Of a stretch of DNA of 64,000 nucleotides, positions 31,908-61,735 are shown piece after piece (position 1 is the stretch's first letter; each line of letters begins with the position of its first letter). The stretch comes from Cristatella mucedo (lineage: Eukaryota > Bryozoa > Phylactolaemata > Cristatellidae). The stretch covers positions 1,203,001 through 1,267,000 of the forward strand of contig WPIO01000014.1 of the NCBI GenBank assembly GCA_009760855.2. The letters are read 5' to 3'. The position numbers were made by a program, and so were the translations under genes. The notes under the pieces were generated by a model. That model was not told the DNA's origin. It searched no databases and was given only the letters and a program-made list of their open reading frames with translations.

Positions 31908-32127
31908 GCCTAGCGGAGCTCGAGTTAGGGACACTCCCTTTGCAGTTCGTGCGTCCACATGTAGCCGTGTGCTGGCGATGTGGCTGTGACTGCAGGCAGT
32001 GCTGTCTGCTTCTGCAGAAGGATGACAGGAGCAGTGCTGTCATCACAGTCACATCGCCAGCACACAGCTACACGTGGACGCACGAACTGCGAAATGAGTG
32101 CCCCCCAACTCGAGCTTCACTAGGCTA
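31908..32127. mobile_element. Foldback (long inverted repeat) element
   Basis: Arm 31908-31990 and arm 32047-32127 are imperfect reverse complements over about 80 bases. The best block, GCAGTTCGTGCGTCCACATG with GTGTGCTGGCGATGTG, matches its partner with only a few changes. The spacer of about 56 bases is itself partly self-complementary. No coding capacity is seen. It could be a MITE/foldback transposon or a hairpin-RNA locus. Confidence 0.75.
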
Positions 32128-33028
32128 CCGAGGTTTACCTGCGATTGTACAAGGCTAATAACACTTAATAACAATAAAAATAACGACGAGGCTGAGCCGC
32201 CAGCTGCACGTGCAAAACGCGGGCAGTGCACAACCGGAGTCTTCCAATGTAATTTCTTTCAACGAAAGACAGAATGTTTAGTCTCGCGAGCCGTAGCATA
32301 CGAACAGCCAGTAGGTGCAGTGCAGGGCACTCCATGGCATGGCATGCAGCTCGGGCTGTATGACAATGCACATTTCAGCACTCACGTAAGAGGTTGGTCG
32401 TCGCACATGGGCGGGCTATCGAGAGTCACGGCACCCACTATAATAATAATATAATAGAAAACTACAGGTATTAAGAAAAATAGTCTTAGCGGCCTTAGCC
32501 TTTCGAGCAGCCCTTTTCAAGACATGCGATCGGTCGTGCAGGGGACATGGCTGTGCAACAAACGAGTGCTGCACGCGGCCGCAATGCACGTAGGCGCACT
32601 GGTTAGATGAGACGCTACTCACACACGCTTCACATCTACACAAAAATGACAGCGGTGGCAGCTGCGTCTTCGGCTAGCGGCGGTTAAAGTGAACTAGGGC
32701 AGCATTACAGAAAACTCGAGAAAAGCACCACAATAATAATAAAATACTGATGCCAAATACTGAGCCAACAGGGCGAAATCATAATACGCACGATGACGAG
32801 TAAGCAGCAGCCTCGCCTGCCCCCCCACCCCCGGCCTCATGCTTCTCAGTCACTTCCTTCTGAGAGCAACAGCACGATAAGCTGCTGCTGCTGCTGCTGC
32901 TTCTGCAAGGGTCTTGCTCCTCGGTAGGGGGAAGAGAACTCGGAAGCAGACGACACCTTCTCGACGGCGGCCCTTTCTCTCTCTCGCTCGAGCAGTCGAG
33001 CGAGAGACGAGGCAGCTAGCGGCTCAGT

Positions 33029-50829
<17,801 letters not shown>

Positions 50830-51667
50830 CTCCGCAGGGCAGCAACGAATGACGACGTCCCCGACGCCGGGGACACGCCGCAACCGTCGTCAATAGAGAA
50901 GCGGCTTTTTAACTCCGACGCATGCGCGCCGAGGCCGCTTCAAGAGCATCCGCCCCTCGCCGGCGAGCCCGGAGCGGCGGATGCGAGCGAGCGTTCGCGC
51001 TTCCTCGTAGGACCTGCCTCCGAGGGCGCGCGCAGCCGTTCCGGTCGAGCGCCGAAGCGCGGGCTGCCGCTCGCTGCGGCCGTCAAGCCCACGGTTAAAA
51101 GCGACATCAGCGAGCCTTGGGCCTCGCTGTCGGCGTCTGTTGACGCTCGAGCGAGAGAGAAAGCGCGCTGCTTCGTCCCGGGAGGCGGAGCGGAAGTGCC
51201 TCGCGGAACTGGCGAAAAAGAAGAGATCGAAACTGCCAGTGAGAGCGCTATGCGTGGACGTTTGCGTTCATCCCTGAGAGAAACGATAGGGCGGAACCCG
51301 TCCAGTCTGCTGCCTGTCGCTCGACAATCCCGCTGGGCCTCAATGTCGCCCGAGTCACTCTGTCGTGCTGTCCTTCTCGGCTTGGAGCGACGAGCTGCCG
51401 CGTTGCTACTGCAGCTACCTCAGCTGGCCGATCGAGCGAGGCTGCGCCACGCCTCCTCAGCCGTCGCCCCGCCCGCCCCGTTCGGTCTCCCCTCACGGCG
51501 CCCACGATCCTCACCCGTCTAGTCTCGAACGCAACTTGGCTCGGGGGTACGAGTGCTTCTGTGTGCGGCTGTTTTCGACACCGCGAAGCGACAAAGGCTG
51601 ATTGCATGTTTCGCTGGCGTGTTTCCTGTTGCGTAACCAAAGCGGCTCTCGGTGCCCATAGCGGGTT

Positions 51668-51861
51668 CGGTGAGCCGTGACGTCACACTAGGTAAGGCGG
51701 TAGCTTTCACGGCATCGGTCCCGAGGTCGTGGGTTCGATTCCTTTGGTGGGCGATCCTTTATCGCCACTGCAAGTGGTGGTGAAAGCCGTAAAGGCTCTT
51801 CTGTCGTTATACAAAAAGAGGCTGTTTAATCAGCTAGGATTTATTATTATTATTATTATTA
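51668..51861 (+). mobile_element. tRNA-derived SINE, family B, ATT tail
   Basis: Box B-like GGGTTCGATTCC, body CTTTATCGCCACTGCAAGTG, end TTTAATCAGCTAGGATTTATT with a short ATT array. The well-preserved end suggests a young insertion. Confidence 0.8.
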
Positions 51862-52815
51862 CGCCGCCAGTTTTAGCGTCCTAGCTCCCAGATCGGTTCC
51901 TGTTCGCTCCCGCTGGGCCGTTACGATGGACCATTCGGCAGTGCTTTGGCCGGAGCCTTTTGGATGGTTTCAGGCTGGCGTTCTGTGCTGTTCGCGACGA
52001 TAACTCAAGCTACACCCTGTAGGCCAATTATGGATCTACCTGAGGAGGTGGAGGGCCGGCTACAGAGACAGTCGCTTGGTCCTTATCCCACAGTGGGTCA
52101 GAAAGGGTGGAACTGGGTTGATCTGGACCAAACAGCAGACTTTTAGCTGGTTTTGGGCTGCTAACCCTCATAGCAAATGTCGAGTTATTTCAAAATCCAA
52201 ACCCCTCCCCCATCGACGACAGAGCCCCATCATGCATGACAACACAGACTCGGCAAGTCCGAGCAGTTTGTTGCTCATGTGCAGCTGCATGTACAAACAT
52301 GGGGATATACTTGGACATATAATTGTTTATACTTGTACATGTACGTATATATCTATATTTATATACAAAAGCGTTTATATATTTTCTATTTAAGCTGCAA
52401 GCCTTTTATAATAGAGGTATACATATCTGAATGCATCTGCATTGGATATGTACAGGCATAATAATTATGCTATTATTTTAACATTGGTTAACGTATTTCA
52501 ATTCTTGTTCTTTGGTACATATGTGTTCTCCTAATCCATGATGCCTAAAATTAATAGAAAACAGCTCTTATGCCGAAAACACTTTGCTTCTGTGGTCAGG
52601 ATATTTAGGATATTTTAAAATTCTCCAGTGTTGTTGTCATGTACTGTGCGGACGTCAGATTCCGCACATTTAGCAGGAATTGTACCCTAACTAGAATTAG
52701 TGAGTAATTAGTAACACGCTAGACCAGTATTCATTGAATCGCAACAGTACGGACGTCGTAGATGAAAATTGTAGTGTATGCTATTTCAGAGTAAGAGAAT
52801 AGTGAGTGGTCATAT

Positions 52816-53960
52816 TTGATTGACGCAGTATCGAGAGGTCACTTGCACTCAGTGGATGCATTTTTCTACGCGTGTGAACAATTTATCAATGCAAGAGTAA
52901 AAAATTACTCCGTGAAAGCGACTGTTAAGACGTGTGAGATGTGCGAGACCTACAAAGACCACTTTGATATGCCCCCCCCCTGGAATCAAAACAGGACCTG
53001 AGCACCTCACTGCAGATGCGACTGCAAGAGCAGTCTTGAAGATAAGGCAAACATTTGCTGCTCGAAAGATGAAATTTCTTGCACAATATGTATGTAATTC
53101 TGGTATTTTTACAGTCTGGTACAGTGTAGAAACGGAGCCATGAAGTTAAGATATCCCGAGAAATTGGCGGGGAACTGATTGACCGCTAAAGCAAGTCATA
53201 CCTCTGCATGGTGGACGCTCCAAACGTCGAGCTCGTCTCCGATCGCGCATACACGAATTCTTTCACCCATCGCCCCAGGACCACACATTGCCCCGAGTTT
53301 CCCTTGCCCTTTCTGGAAAGCGATCCGCCATCTTCAGGAAGGGGGATCGAGTCCGAAAATTATGAAGATTTTGCAGATCAAGATTCTAATTTCACAGACG
53401 TGATTTTGGAGAGAAAGACGCACAAACAGAAGGGTCTCGAGGATCTGATCTGAGACCTTGATCTTACCAAGTCCAGCGATGAACTTCTGACATCCAAATC
53501 CAAATAGTCTATGTTCGTCTTGACAAAATCAAGGAAAACTAAGTGAGCTTACTCAGAAGAGCAAGAAAAGCGCCGGCCTCACCAGGACTTACCGGACTTC
53601 AAACGTGCTAGCCAACGACAGCGTAGCAAAAAATGTGGGCGACTATCTTAGGGGGCTCCTTGAAGAAAGCGATTTGCAGTATAGCCGCAAATCTAGGGCA
53701 TCTACTCATTCCACCCTTTGGAGCGATCACTTTTGCATGACGTCTGAGTAAGTACATCTTAACGTCGATCATCTGCTGTTCTTTTCCCACCAAATGTGAA
53801 CCAGGAGACGCGAATTCGTCAGTTTTCTCAAGGATTTGGGATAAGGTTATGCTAATCGCTGTCCTCGTCGCAACAGTATAGTTTGCAGGCAATTACGGTC
53901 ATTTTCTATAATACTGCATAAGAACACATGATGTAATTAGGAAACAACAGCTACAAACCA
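52816..53960 (+). pseudogene. Decayed ORF of a probable mobile-element protein
   Basis: Successive short plus-strand frames shift into one another: TCEMCETYKDHFDM, then LTADATARAVLKIRQTFAAR (about 52995-53060), then VDAPNVELVSDRAYTNSF with an acidic stretch (53208-53453) ending LEDLI, and after a stop DLDLTKSSDELL. The last phrase resembles, from memory, a motif in repetitive invertebrate proteins of unknown type. Stops and frame shifts show it is dead, and I cannot name the element. Confidence 0.35.
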
Positions 53961-54039
53961 AGGACAAAAAATGCGTTACACGGTGCAATTAACTCATTTG
54001 GAGAGCATTTGAAAAGAATAAAATTTAATTTTACGCAGA

Positions 54040-54420
54040 GCATATCTGCCTAAAGAAGGCTTATCAATTGGCTAGTAATAACATTTGCAATTTCAGCACC
54101 GACATGCACATTATGAACAGCTCGCACGGAACGAGAACGTGCTGAGAGTAATGGGTGGGTAAGCTTCTTTTTAAAATTCGTCGTCGTGAAATGTGTTGTT
54201 AGTTGGTAGAATCTTCCAGGCTTAGGAGCATACATGAGCTGAAGGCACTACTCCAGACTGCTGTATATACTGCATTCCCTAAATGCAATCCCAAATAGGT
54301 TTCGGTAATTTGAAAATACGAAACAACAACGGTGCTCTTGTAATGGGACTGAGTGCAAGCAATGTTTTGACTCGAGCGGGACGACCATGCAGTCTCTGGT
54401 TTTCCGGGCCGGGTTACTCT
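54040..54420 (-). mobile_element. Old CR1-like LINE remnant
   Basis: Shares with 15980-16120 and 55560-55680 the order of a TTTTAAA-rich block, an AATCTTCCAGGCTTAGGAGC-type block and a CATAC-TGAGCTGAA block, all in minus orientation. No open frame remains. Confidence 0.45.
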
Positions 54421-54819
54421 AGCTATTAAGCTAGCTCTCAAGAATCCGCTGTACTACCGTTTCGAGCTTATAGTTTTCATGCTGCAAACAAGACACTGAA
54501 TACTTGATCGGTGATGCACATCTATCTCTTTGAGTCTCAAAATCTTTGGTCTGAGTCGTCTAATAAATATTCCATTGGCCTGTAACTTGGACTTGGACTT
54601 GGCTGGGCGAGAGCACCCTTCGGGTGAAAGCCAGAGCAGATGGCATTTTCAGAGAATTCAGCAACCGTGCTAGCTGTGCACTCGTGCTCACTGTGGGATT
54701 TTGACAACTATTATATTAGCAAATAAATCTTTCTTTAATTTATTTTTTAAATGAAATAATTTCCGAGTAGTGAAAATGCGTTTGGTACCGAAACACTTTT
54801 TGCTAAAAAAAATTTCATG

Positions 54820-54854
54820 AGCTGCCACATTCATGCCACATGAATGTGGCAGCT
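54820..54854. repeat. Perfect 16-bp hairpin with 3-nt loop
   Basis: AGCTGCCACATTCATG (54820-54835), loop CCA, then its exact reverse complement at 54839-54854. It is not part of any repeat family recognised here. Confidence 0.95.
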
Positions 54855-55275
54855 TATGTGCCATCTACGGGCTCGATGTAAGACGTCGACGCCGGCTCAG
54901 TGAAAAACCTCGCAATACCGTTTCTGAAATTATCCCCCAATTCCATACCCGTTTACGGACGTGCTACTTTAAGCTCTTCTGCTTAGATGAATGGTGTTCT
55001 CCTGCGTTGCAGTCATGGGTGCTTTTCGCTCAGCTCAGCTAGGCGGCCGTAGTCTCAGTTTTACCGGCGATAGATACGCTGAATCGCCTGCCAGTGATGT
55101 GAATTCTACGAGGGATTTCTTTGGTCGCCAAACCTAAGAGCTAATCCTTCAAGCAACCAATCAGGAATGAATATCGTGGGATGCATGTTTTACTCACATA
55201 TTTAGCATTTAATTGGGGATCAAATGTGGTCAAACTTATTTAAAAAAGGATGGGATTTCACAAGCTCGCATATAT

Positions 55276-55308
<33 letters not shown>

Positions 55309-55309
55309 A

Positions 55310-55898
<589 letters not shown>

Positions 55899-55999
55899 CC
55901 TGGTGTATACAGGCCAGTAGACAGGAGTCTACGAGGTCTTTCTCTTCCCCAAACGGCAAACCCAGAAGGACTGCTACAGCCGCCTGCTAGCTGCTTTCC

Positions 56000-57790
56000 C
56001 ACGGTAGCCTCCAGGACGGGGTTACCGGACTTAACGGGGTAGCCTGCGAAAAAGCCCTGGCATATCCAAAAAAATGGTCACTTTTTGAAATTCGCATATT
56101 AAAGATAAGCTAGTTATAAATGCAAGCTCCAATTTTGGTGGTTTTCAGATGACTGGAACATGGTCAATAAAATTATTATGTAAGACCTATTTAAACCGGA
56201 AGTATCATCGAGCTCAACGAAATAATTTTCTTTGAAAAATAAATGAGTCGGAACTGCGGTTTTCTGGTGAACTCTGCGAATATAAGCTACTCAGCCCTAA
56301 ACGGACACTCAAAAAATAACTTTGGAAAATGATAAAACGTAAAAATTTCCCGGAAATGACACGCCCCTCGAGATCGCACGTCCGACTGGTAGTATAACAA
56401 GATCATAAAAGAGTAAACCCCCCACCGGCAGGGTGCCTAGTCCCGCCTCTGCTTCCCCGCCCGCCCATAGCAACCGGCGGTGAACGGCATTCCAAGGCCC
56501 ACTCCTTCTTTACTTGGCAGAAACATGTTTACATTGGTATGTTTACATCGGATCACAACCGGAAGTGAATGTCGTTCGGCCAGTAAACGAACATTAGGGA
56601 TAATGTATTGAGAATTTACTGCTGCCGGGGCCGCCGTAACTAAGGAGTCCACTATTACGGCACCGCATGAATCCTGGGACAGCTGATCCCGTTCTTGTAG
56701 CCGCCATAACGCACGAGGCGACGGCCGCGAGTGGTCCTTTGATCGGCGGCCGGTCAGCGTGGTGACTTGGATGGAACTAGCGCGTCGTTTACTGGAAGCC
56801 AGTCTGAAAATGTTAATTCATTTCTATTCAAGGAAATTTAAGTTATTTCAAGTTATCATTTATGTCGTTAATAGTTGAATATTTGTATTGGTGAATGCCG
56901 GTGAGCCGCCGGCTGTAGCATGGATTGACGGCCTGCGGTATGAGACCTATCGCGGATATGATCTGCTTAGGCTGTATAAGGATCTTGTTAGGTTGACCTA
57001 TTCCTAAGATCCATATTTATCTATTTATTGAGTTGTTCGTGCGATGATAGTGTTTCCTAGTGCTGCCTCTTGGTTATAGCTTGGAGTTATCAATTTTATC
57101 TGCAAACGACAGTCCAATGCCTGGTCAATTATGTCATTTCTCCTAAAATAATGATCCGATCACCTTAAAACTTTGGAATATATAATAGATTGTAGTAACA
57201 TAATCATTCCAGCTTTCTCGCATGCATATTGGACCTCAGTAGATAGACTTGTTTAAGTCAAAACTGGCTGTGTTTGTCATGCTAAGCCTTTGTCATCCTG
57301 TCTCCACGTCCCCCTCGTGCATCTACGCATAATGCACATAATGTGCCTGTCTCACACACAAATGCTAGCTGATTTAACAGTCTCCTTTTGTATAGCAACG
57401 GAAGAGCTTTTACGGCTATCACCACCGCTTGCAGTGGCGATACAGGATCGCCCAACGCAGGATTCGAACCCACGAAGTGTCCATGGGCTGTGGTCGTGAT
57501 GACAGTCAACAGGTTGAGATGTGGAATTTTTTATATTTTTGTGTGTGGGAGGAACGTGTAGTCGAGTGTCTTGCATCTTTTGAGTGGTTTGCCATATTTC
57601 TACAATGACTGGTAGTAAATCTGGGCGATTTAGTGGTAAAGCCGTGTATGAGTGCTATACGTGACCTTGGACTTGTACATGTCATCAAAAGGTCAACACT
57701 GCAGCTATATCACATCAAACGATAGCTAATGCTACCAGTTTTCTTTGTGCCAAATGTCATACCGTGCATTTTATTGGTCTTTGTACGATA
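56000..57790. other. Interval without recognised genes
   Basis: Apart from a minus-strand family B SINE at 57362-57480 I see no exon, RNA gene or repeat family here. Open frames are short and unremarkable. Confidence 0.4.
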
Positions 57791-58091
57791 TTAATAAATG
57801 TGCTTTGGAGGGGGACAACTCGCACTATTAGCTGCCATTTTGGGGGATAATCCCTACTACTGGCCTACTTACCCGCCCCCCCCCCCCCCGAGCAGAAGTA
57901 CCTCAACATTGAGCGACATGTTCGTTCGCACTGCTTGGTACTCTCGACACTGCTGGCTTCTGTCCTCTGTGTATTTGTGATGAACAAGTTGGACACACAA
58001 GGCACTATGCTGCCGTGCTGTTCCTTCATCTTTCAGAGTGAGCACGGGAACGTGTGAACGCTAGCCGCATCGACTCTGCTTTTGCTTTTAG

Positions 58092-58273
58092 ATCCGTGCG
58101 CATGCTATGAAAAAGGTAACACGTACCGCGCTATATTGAATTGTACCTATTTCACTCAAAAATCATCTGGCGTTGGTCCGGTGAAATTCAAGTGTCCAGA
58201 GGAGACTCTGTTCAATGTTAACGTCTGCGTCTGCAATTGGAGCGACAGAATGGTCTGTCCTCCTGGATGTTAA
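58092..58273 (+). CDS. Last exon of a small Cys-rich, possibly chitin-binding (peritrophin-A-like) protein
   Basis: After a pyrimidine-rich acceptor (TTTTGCTTTTAG, ending 58091) an open frame of about 60 codons runs to TAA. It begins DPCACYEKGN and has eight cysteines, with C-x3-YF spacing, then KFKCPEETLFN, VCVCNW and a terminal CPPGC. The C...YF...C-P-x4-FN...C-x-W pattern resembles the peritrophin-A/CBM14 fold, which binds chitin in secreted proteins. The acceptor phase is 1, so at least one upstream exon, probably with a signal peptide, is needed. A hydrophobic open stretch at about 57930-57980 is a possible source, but I could not fix its start or donor. The family assignment is tentative. 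Confidence 0.45.
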
Positions 58274-59207
58274 AGGCTTGACGAAGGAGACCGATCGCAC
58301 TCATCATGTGGACTAGGAAGAGATCGTGCATTTCTGTCTGCTCATTTCACCGTTTGTCTGCACGAATATCTTATTCTAAAGCTTCAGCTTCGAACAGGTT
58401 TGATATTAATACTATCTTTCCCAATGAAAACATGCCCCTGAACGTGTGTTGCTGCCGTTTCTCGGTGTGGATTTAGATGCGCTTTGAATGCCAGCCCTTG
58501 CAGAAAGCTTCAAGGTTTTTCTCTAGAAGGAGCCTACGATTTTTCCAGTATTTCCCCCAGACGGGCCACATCAGTCTGCCGGAGCAGCCCCCTCGGTGTA
58601 CCGACTCGGGATCGGTTTCCATTCAGACGCTATTCTTTTTTCTTAGATAAACCGATCTTATTTTTATCCCTCAGAAATACTTGTCGTCCCAAACAGACCT
58701 ACATTGGACTGCAGATGGACCAGCAGCTTCAATTAAGGGAAGTACGAACTTGTTTTTACGCTCGTTGGTCTGAAGAGGCTTCAAGCACCGACCCTTTGAT
58801 GGGTAGAAGATGGTTAACTGATTCATAAGTCTCATTTGTATAATGGCAGAAGAGCCTTAACGGTTATCCCCACCGATTACAGTTGGTAATAAAGTATCGC
58901 CCACTGCAGGACTCGTACCCATGACCTGGGTCGTGAACAGGGAGTACCTTACCCCTGGGCTAAGTAACCCAGGGAACTCCGGAGCACCCAAAATGGAGTG
59001 CGAATGCTTTTGAAGGGGCAAAGCTTCGGTGTTTCTCCCGAAATACTCGAATCATTTTTAGATGGGGCTACATGAGCATACTGGGCGCAGAGCGTTCATT
59101 ACAGTGTAGTCTAACGCTCACTAAATGGGGGTACCTGTCTTCTTAAAGGGGCGATGATAACCATTAAGGGTCTGTCGCTGCTATAAATGAGGCAGTTGAA
59201 TCAGCTA

Positions 59208-59300
59208 TAGGTTTTTCTAGCTCAATCGGAAGATTCGATGTATTAAGCTGCCGGGAGACACGTTTTTTCTTACGTCCGAATCCCGGAGACCTTGGGGCCC
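59208..59300 (+). mobile_element. tRNA-like SINE head or tRNA pseudogene
   Basis: CTAGCTCAATCGGAAGATTC resembles a tRNA box A (TAGCTCAATCGGTAGAGC in true tRNAs), and GTCCGAATCCCGGAGACC, about 45 bases later, resembles box B. A clean cloverleaf cannot be drawn, so this is a derived element rather than a working tRNA gene. Confidence 0.35.
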
Positions 59301-59329
59301 TGCACAGAAATGTTGCTTGTACGAATACA

Positions 59330-60800
59330 TTTTTTTTATAAAGCCTTAAGACAACTAAATGTCTTTATAGGCACTTCGCATAGGCTGGAAAGAGTGCACA
59401 TAAACCGATCCGTGATAATAACATTCACCATAGTAACACGTTAAGCACATAAAAAGATTGCTCATGTGTACGGAGCAAATGCTGTCAGGGAAAGAGGCTT
59501 CACAGTTCTGAATTAACTGAGAAGACGATATCACGTGATATCAGTCGGCAGTAAGTGCCGAGCTCTGAATGCATAGCAACTGAATGCAAGGTCTCCACAC
59601 CAAAAAAAAAAGAATTTGAGTGTGGTTTGGAGGTTTAGCTAAACGACCAGCATCAGAGACAGTGCAAGTGGAAGCCTGAGAAATAGGTATTTTTAGATAC
59701 CTAGGCCAGCACATAAGAACGAAGGGACCTAAAAGTGAATCAGGGATCAGGACGATGAATTCCAAGCACTGCCCAGATTGATAGCAAGTACTGGTCAGAA
59801 AAGTGTAGTCCGACACTTACAACGTTCACGACTGGCAAGCTTAGCTGCCGCGTTTTCCTCTATCTATATATCTAATGTTTAATGCATAGCCAGCAAGACT
59901 TGCAATAAGACTTGTTACATAAGTCCAAGACAGGATATCACAAATACTTTTACAACGCAAGTGTGCTGTCGTACACCGATCCAGTATGCCCGAATTTTTC
60001 TACTACTAAATACCTGACAGTAGGCAGATTTGACTGGGGCGCTGATGTGATCAAATAGCAAAAGATCATTTTGGAACAGGCCAGCCAGATCACCTGCAGA
60101 GGATATGCTGGCCGGGACAATTTTGAGGATACAAAATGAAATAAAAATTTAATTCATTTGTGAAGCTACCTAAGAGAACTGAATTTCTATCCAGGTACTT
60201 CCCATATACCGAAGGGCTCGAGCCCACAACCTCAGTCGTCAAAGGCAAGCACTTTGACCTCGGTCAATAAGGAGAGCACCTTAACCCCAGAGCAAAACCA
60301 GTATGCCCACAGGAGGCTCGACGATAAGCATAAGGCTCTTGATACCCGAATACACGGTAAGAAATTTAAACTGCTTTATGTACAGTAGTACCACTTCGGT
60401 ATGGGTAAAGTAATTATATATAATGTAAAAAGTAACATATAGGTACAGTATTCAGATGTTTTACAAAATCACCATTTCAAAACTATGGTCTCCTAATCTA
60501 TGTAGTTGAGCCAATTTTTGGCTCGTGAAGCTGAAAGACAAGGTTTTAAGATCGACACGTTCTTCAATCCCGAGAGACCAGACAAATGAAATAAGCCAGA
60601 GCGAGGCGATGTGTAAACCAGTATGGTCCACAGAAGACAGGGAGAGTCTGACCCACTGACGGATGCTCGACAGCTTTGAAACGCTATATGCAAACACACC
60701 AAGAGGAATAAAATTCACAAGCGACTGTGAGAAGTTGCAGCAGTGCAGGTAAATCTTGGAAGGCCTCGCTAGCTGTACCACAGGTAGCACTGTGCCGTGC
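59330..60800 (-). mobile_element. Old CR1-like LINE remnants flanking a SINE-A
   Basis: 59700-60130 aligns by eye with 16180-16600 (GAAGGGACCTAAAAGTGA; GGATATGCTGGC followed by CAATTTTGAG). A family A SINE is at 60165-60315, and 60461-60790 gives a frame with GIEERVDLKTLSFSFTS, a decayed form of VKQRIDFKVLSLTFRS. All are broken. Confidence 0.55.
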
Positions 60801-61735
60801 AGCTGCTACACGACCGCGGCAATAAAAAAATTCGACACCAATGAGCTATCACGGGCAGGTACCCAGAGAAAAATATATGTTATTTGTACATCATTATACA
60901 TGCCAACCAACTGTACAAGCCACAGCACTTACCATGGCTGGTGAGAAATGGAATTAAGCATCACCTGCTACGCAAATGACGTATTCCTACTACAATAATT
61001 TTGCACATGCCTGGCATAGTCTGTCAGAAAATCGTACTAATGCACCTTACAAAACCGATTCTGAGTCAAGAAAATCTTGACTAGTAAGTATTCACAAGAA
61101 GCTTGAAAAACAGCCAGTCACTGATCGATCGGCTTTGCCAGCTCCTGCAATAATAATGCTCTGCAACAGAGAGCGAGCCTACACAAGAGGCCCGCCATTC
61201 ATCTGACAGCAGAGAAAGTTTGCCCCCTCGCACGGACTGCCGAGGAGCACTGTGCTCTCACTATGTTTTCCACGAATCCAGCTCAGCCCTCGGCTCACAG
61301 AAGAGAGAGTGCACTGCAGCAACAGTGCACTCTCCCCTGTGAGAGGGTTTTGAATCGGCCGAAACGGCAACGAAGAGCACCAGAAGCACACGATGGATCG
61401 CCAGCACGCAAGATAGTGGGCACGCCATTGGGTTTGCTTTGCACTCCGAGTGAACGTCGACGTGCGAAGCAAGGAACGCTAGCTGCCTGTTGGCGCAAAT
61501 TGAAGCTGGTAGACATGTCACTTGAGATACGACTTGTACAGCACTAAAGACTTGGATAATTCTCTTTCTTGCTCCATAACACAAATGAGATCCTTGAGAA
61601 TGACCCGTTTGGTTCTTTGCCGTTGTGGAACCTGAACGCAAATACGAATCGGGATCGTTGCATTGGCTCGCATTTGAGAGGGCTTTCCGGCACGAACACA
61701 CACAAGTCGATGGAAAGGTCAGCAAACGACATTAC

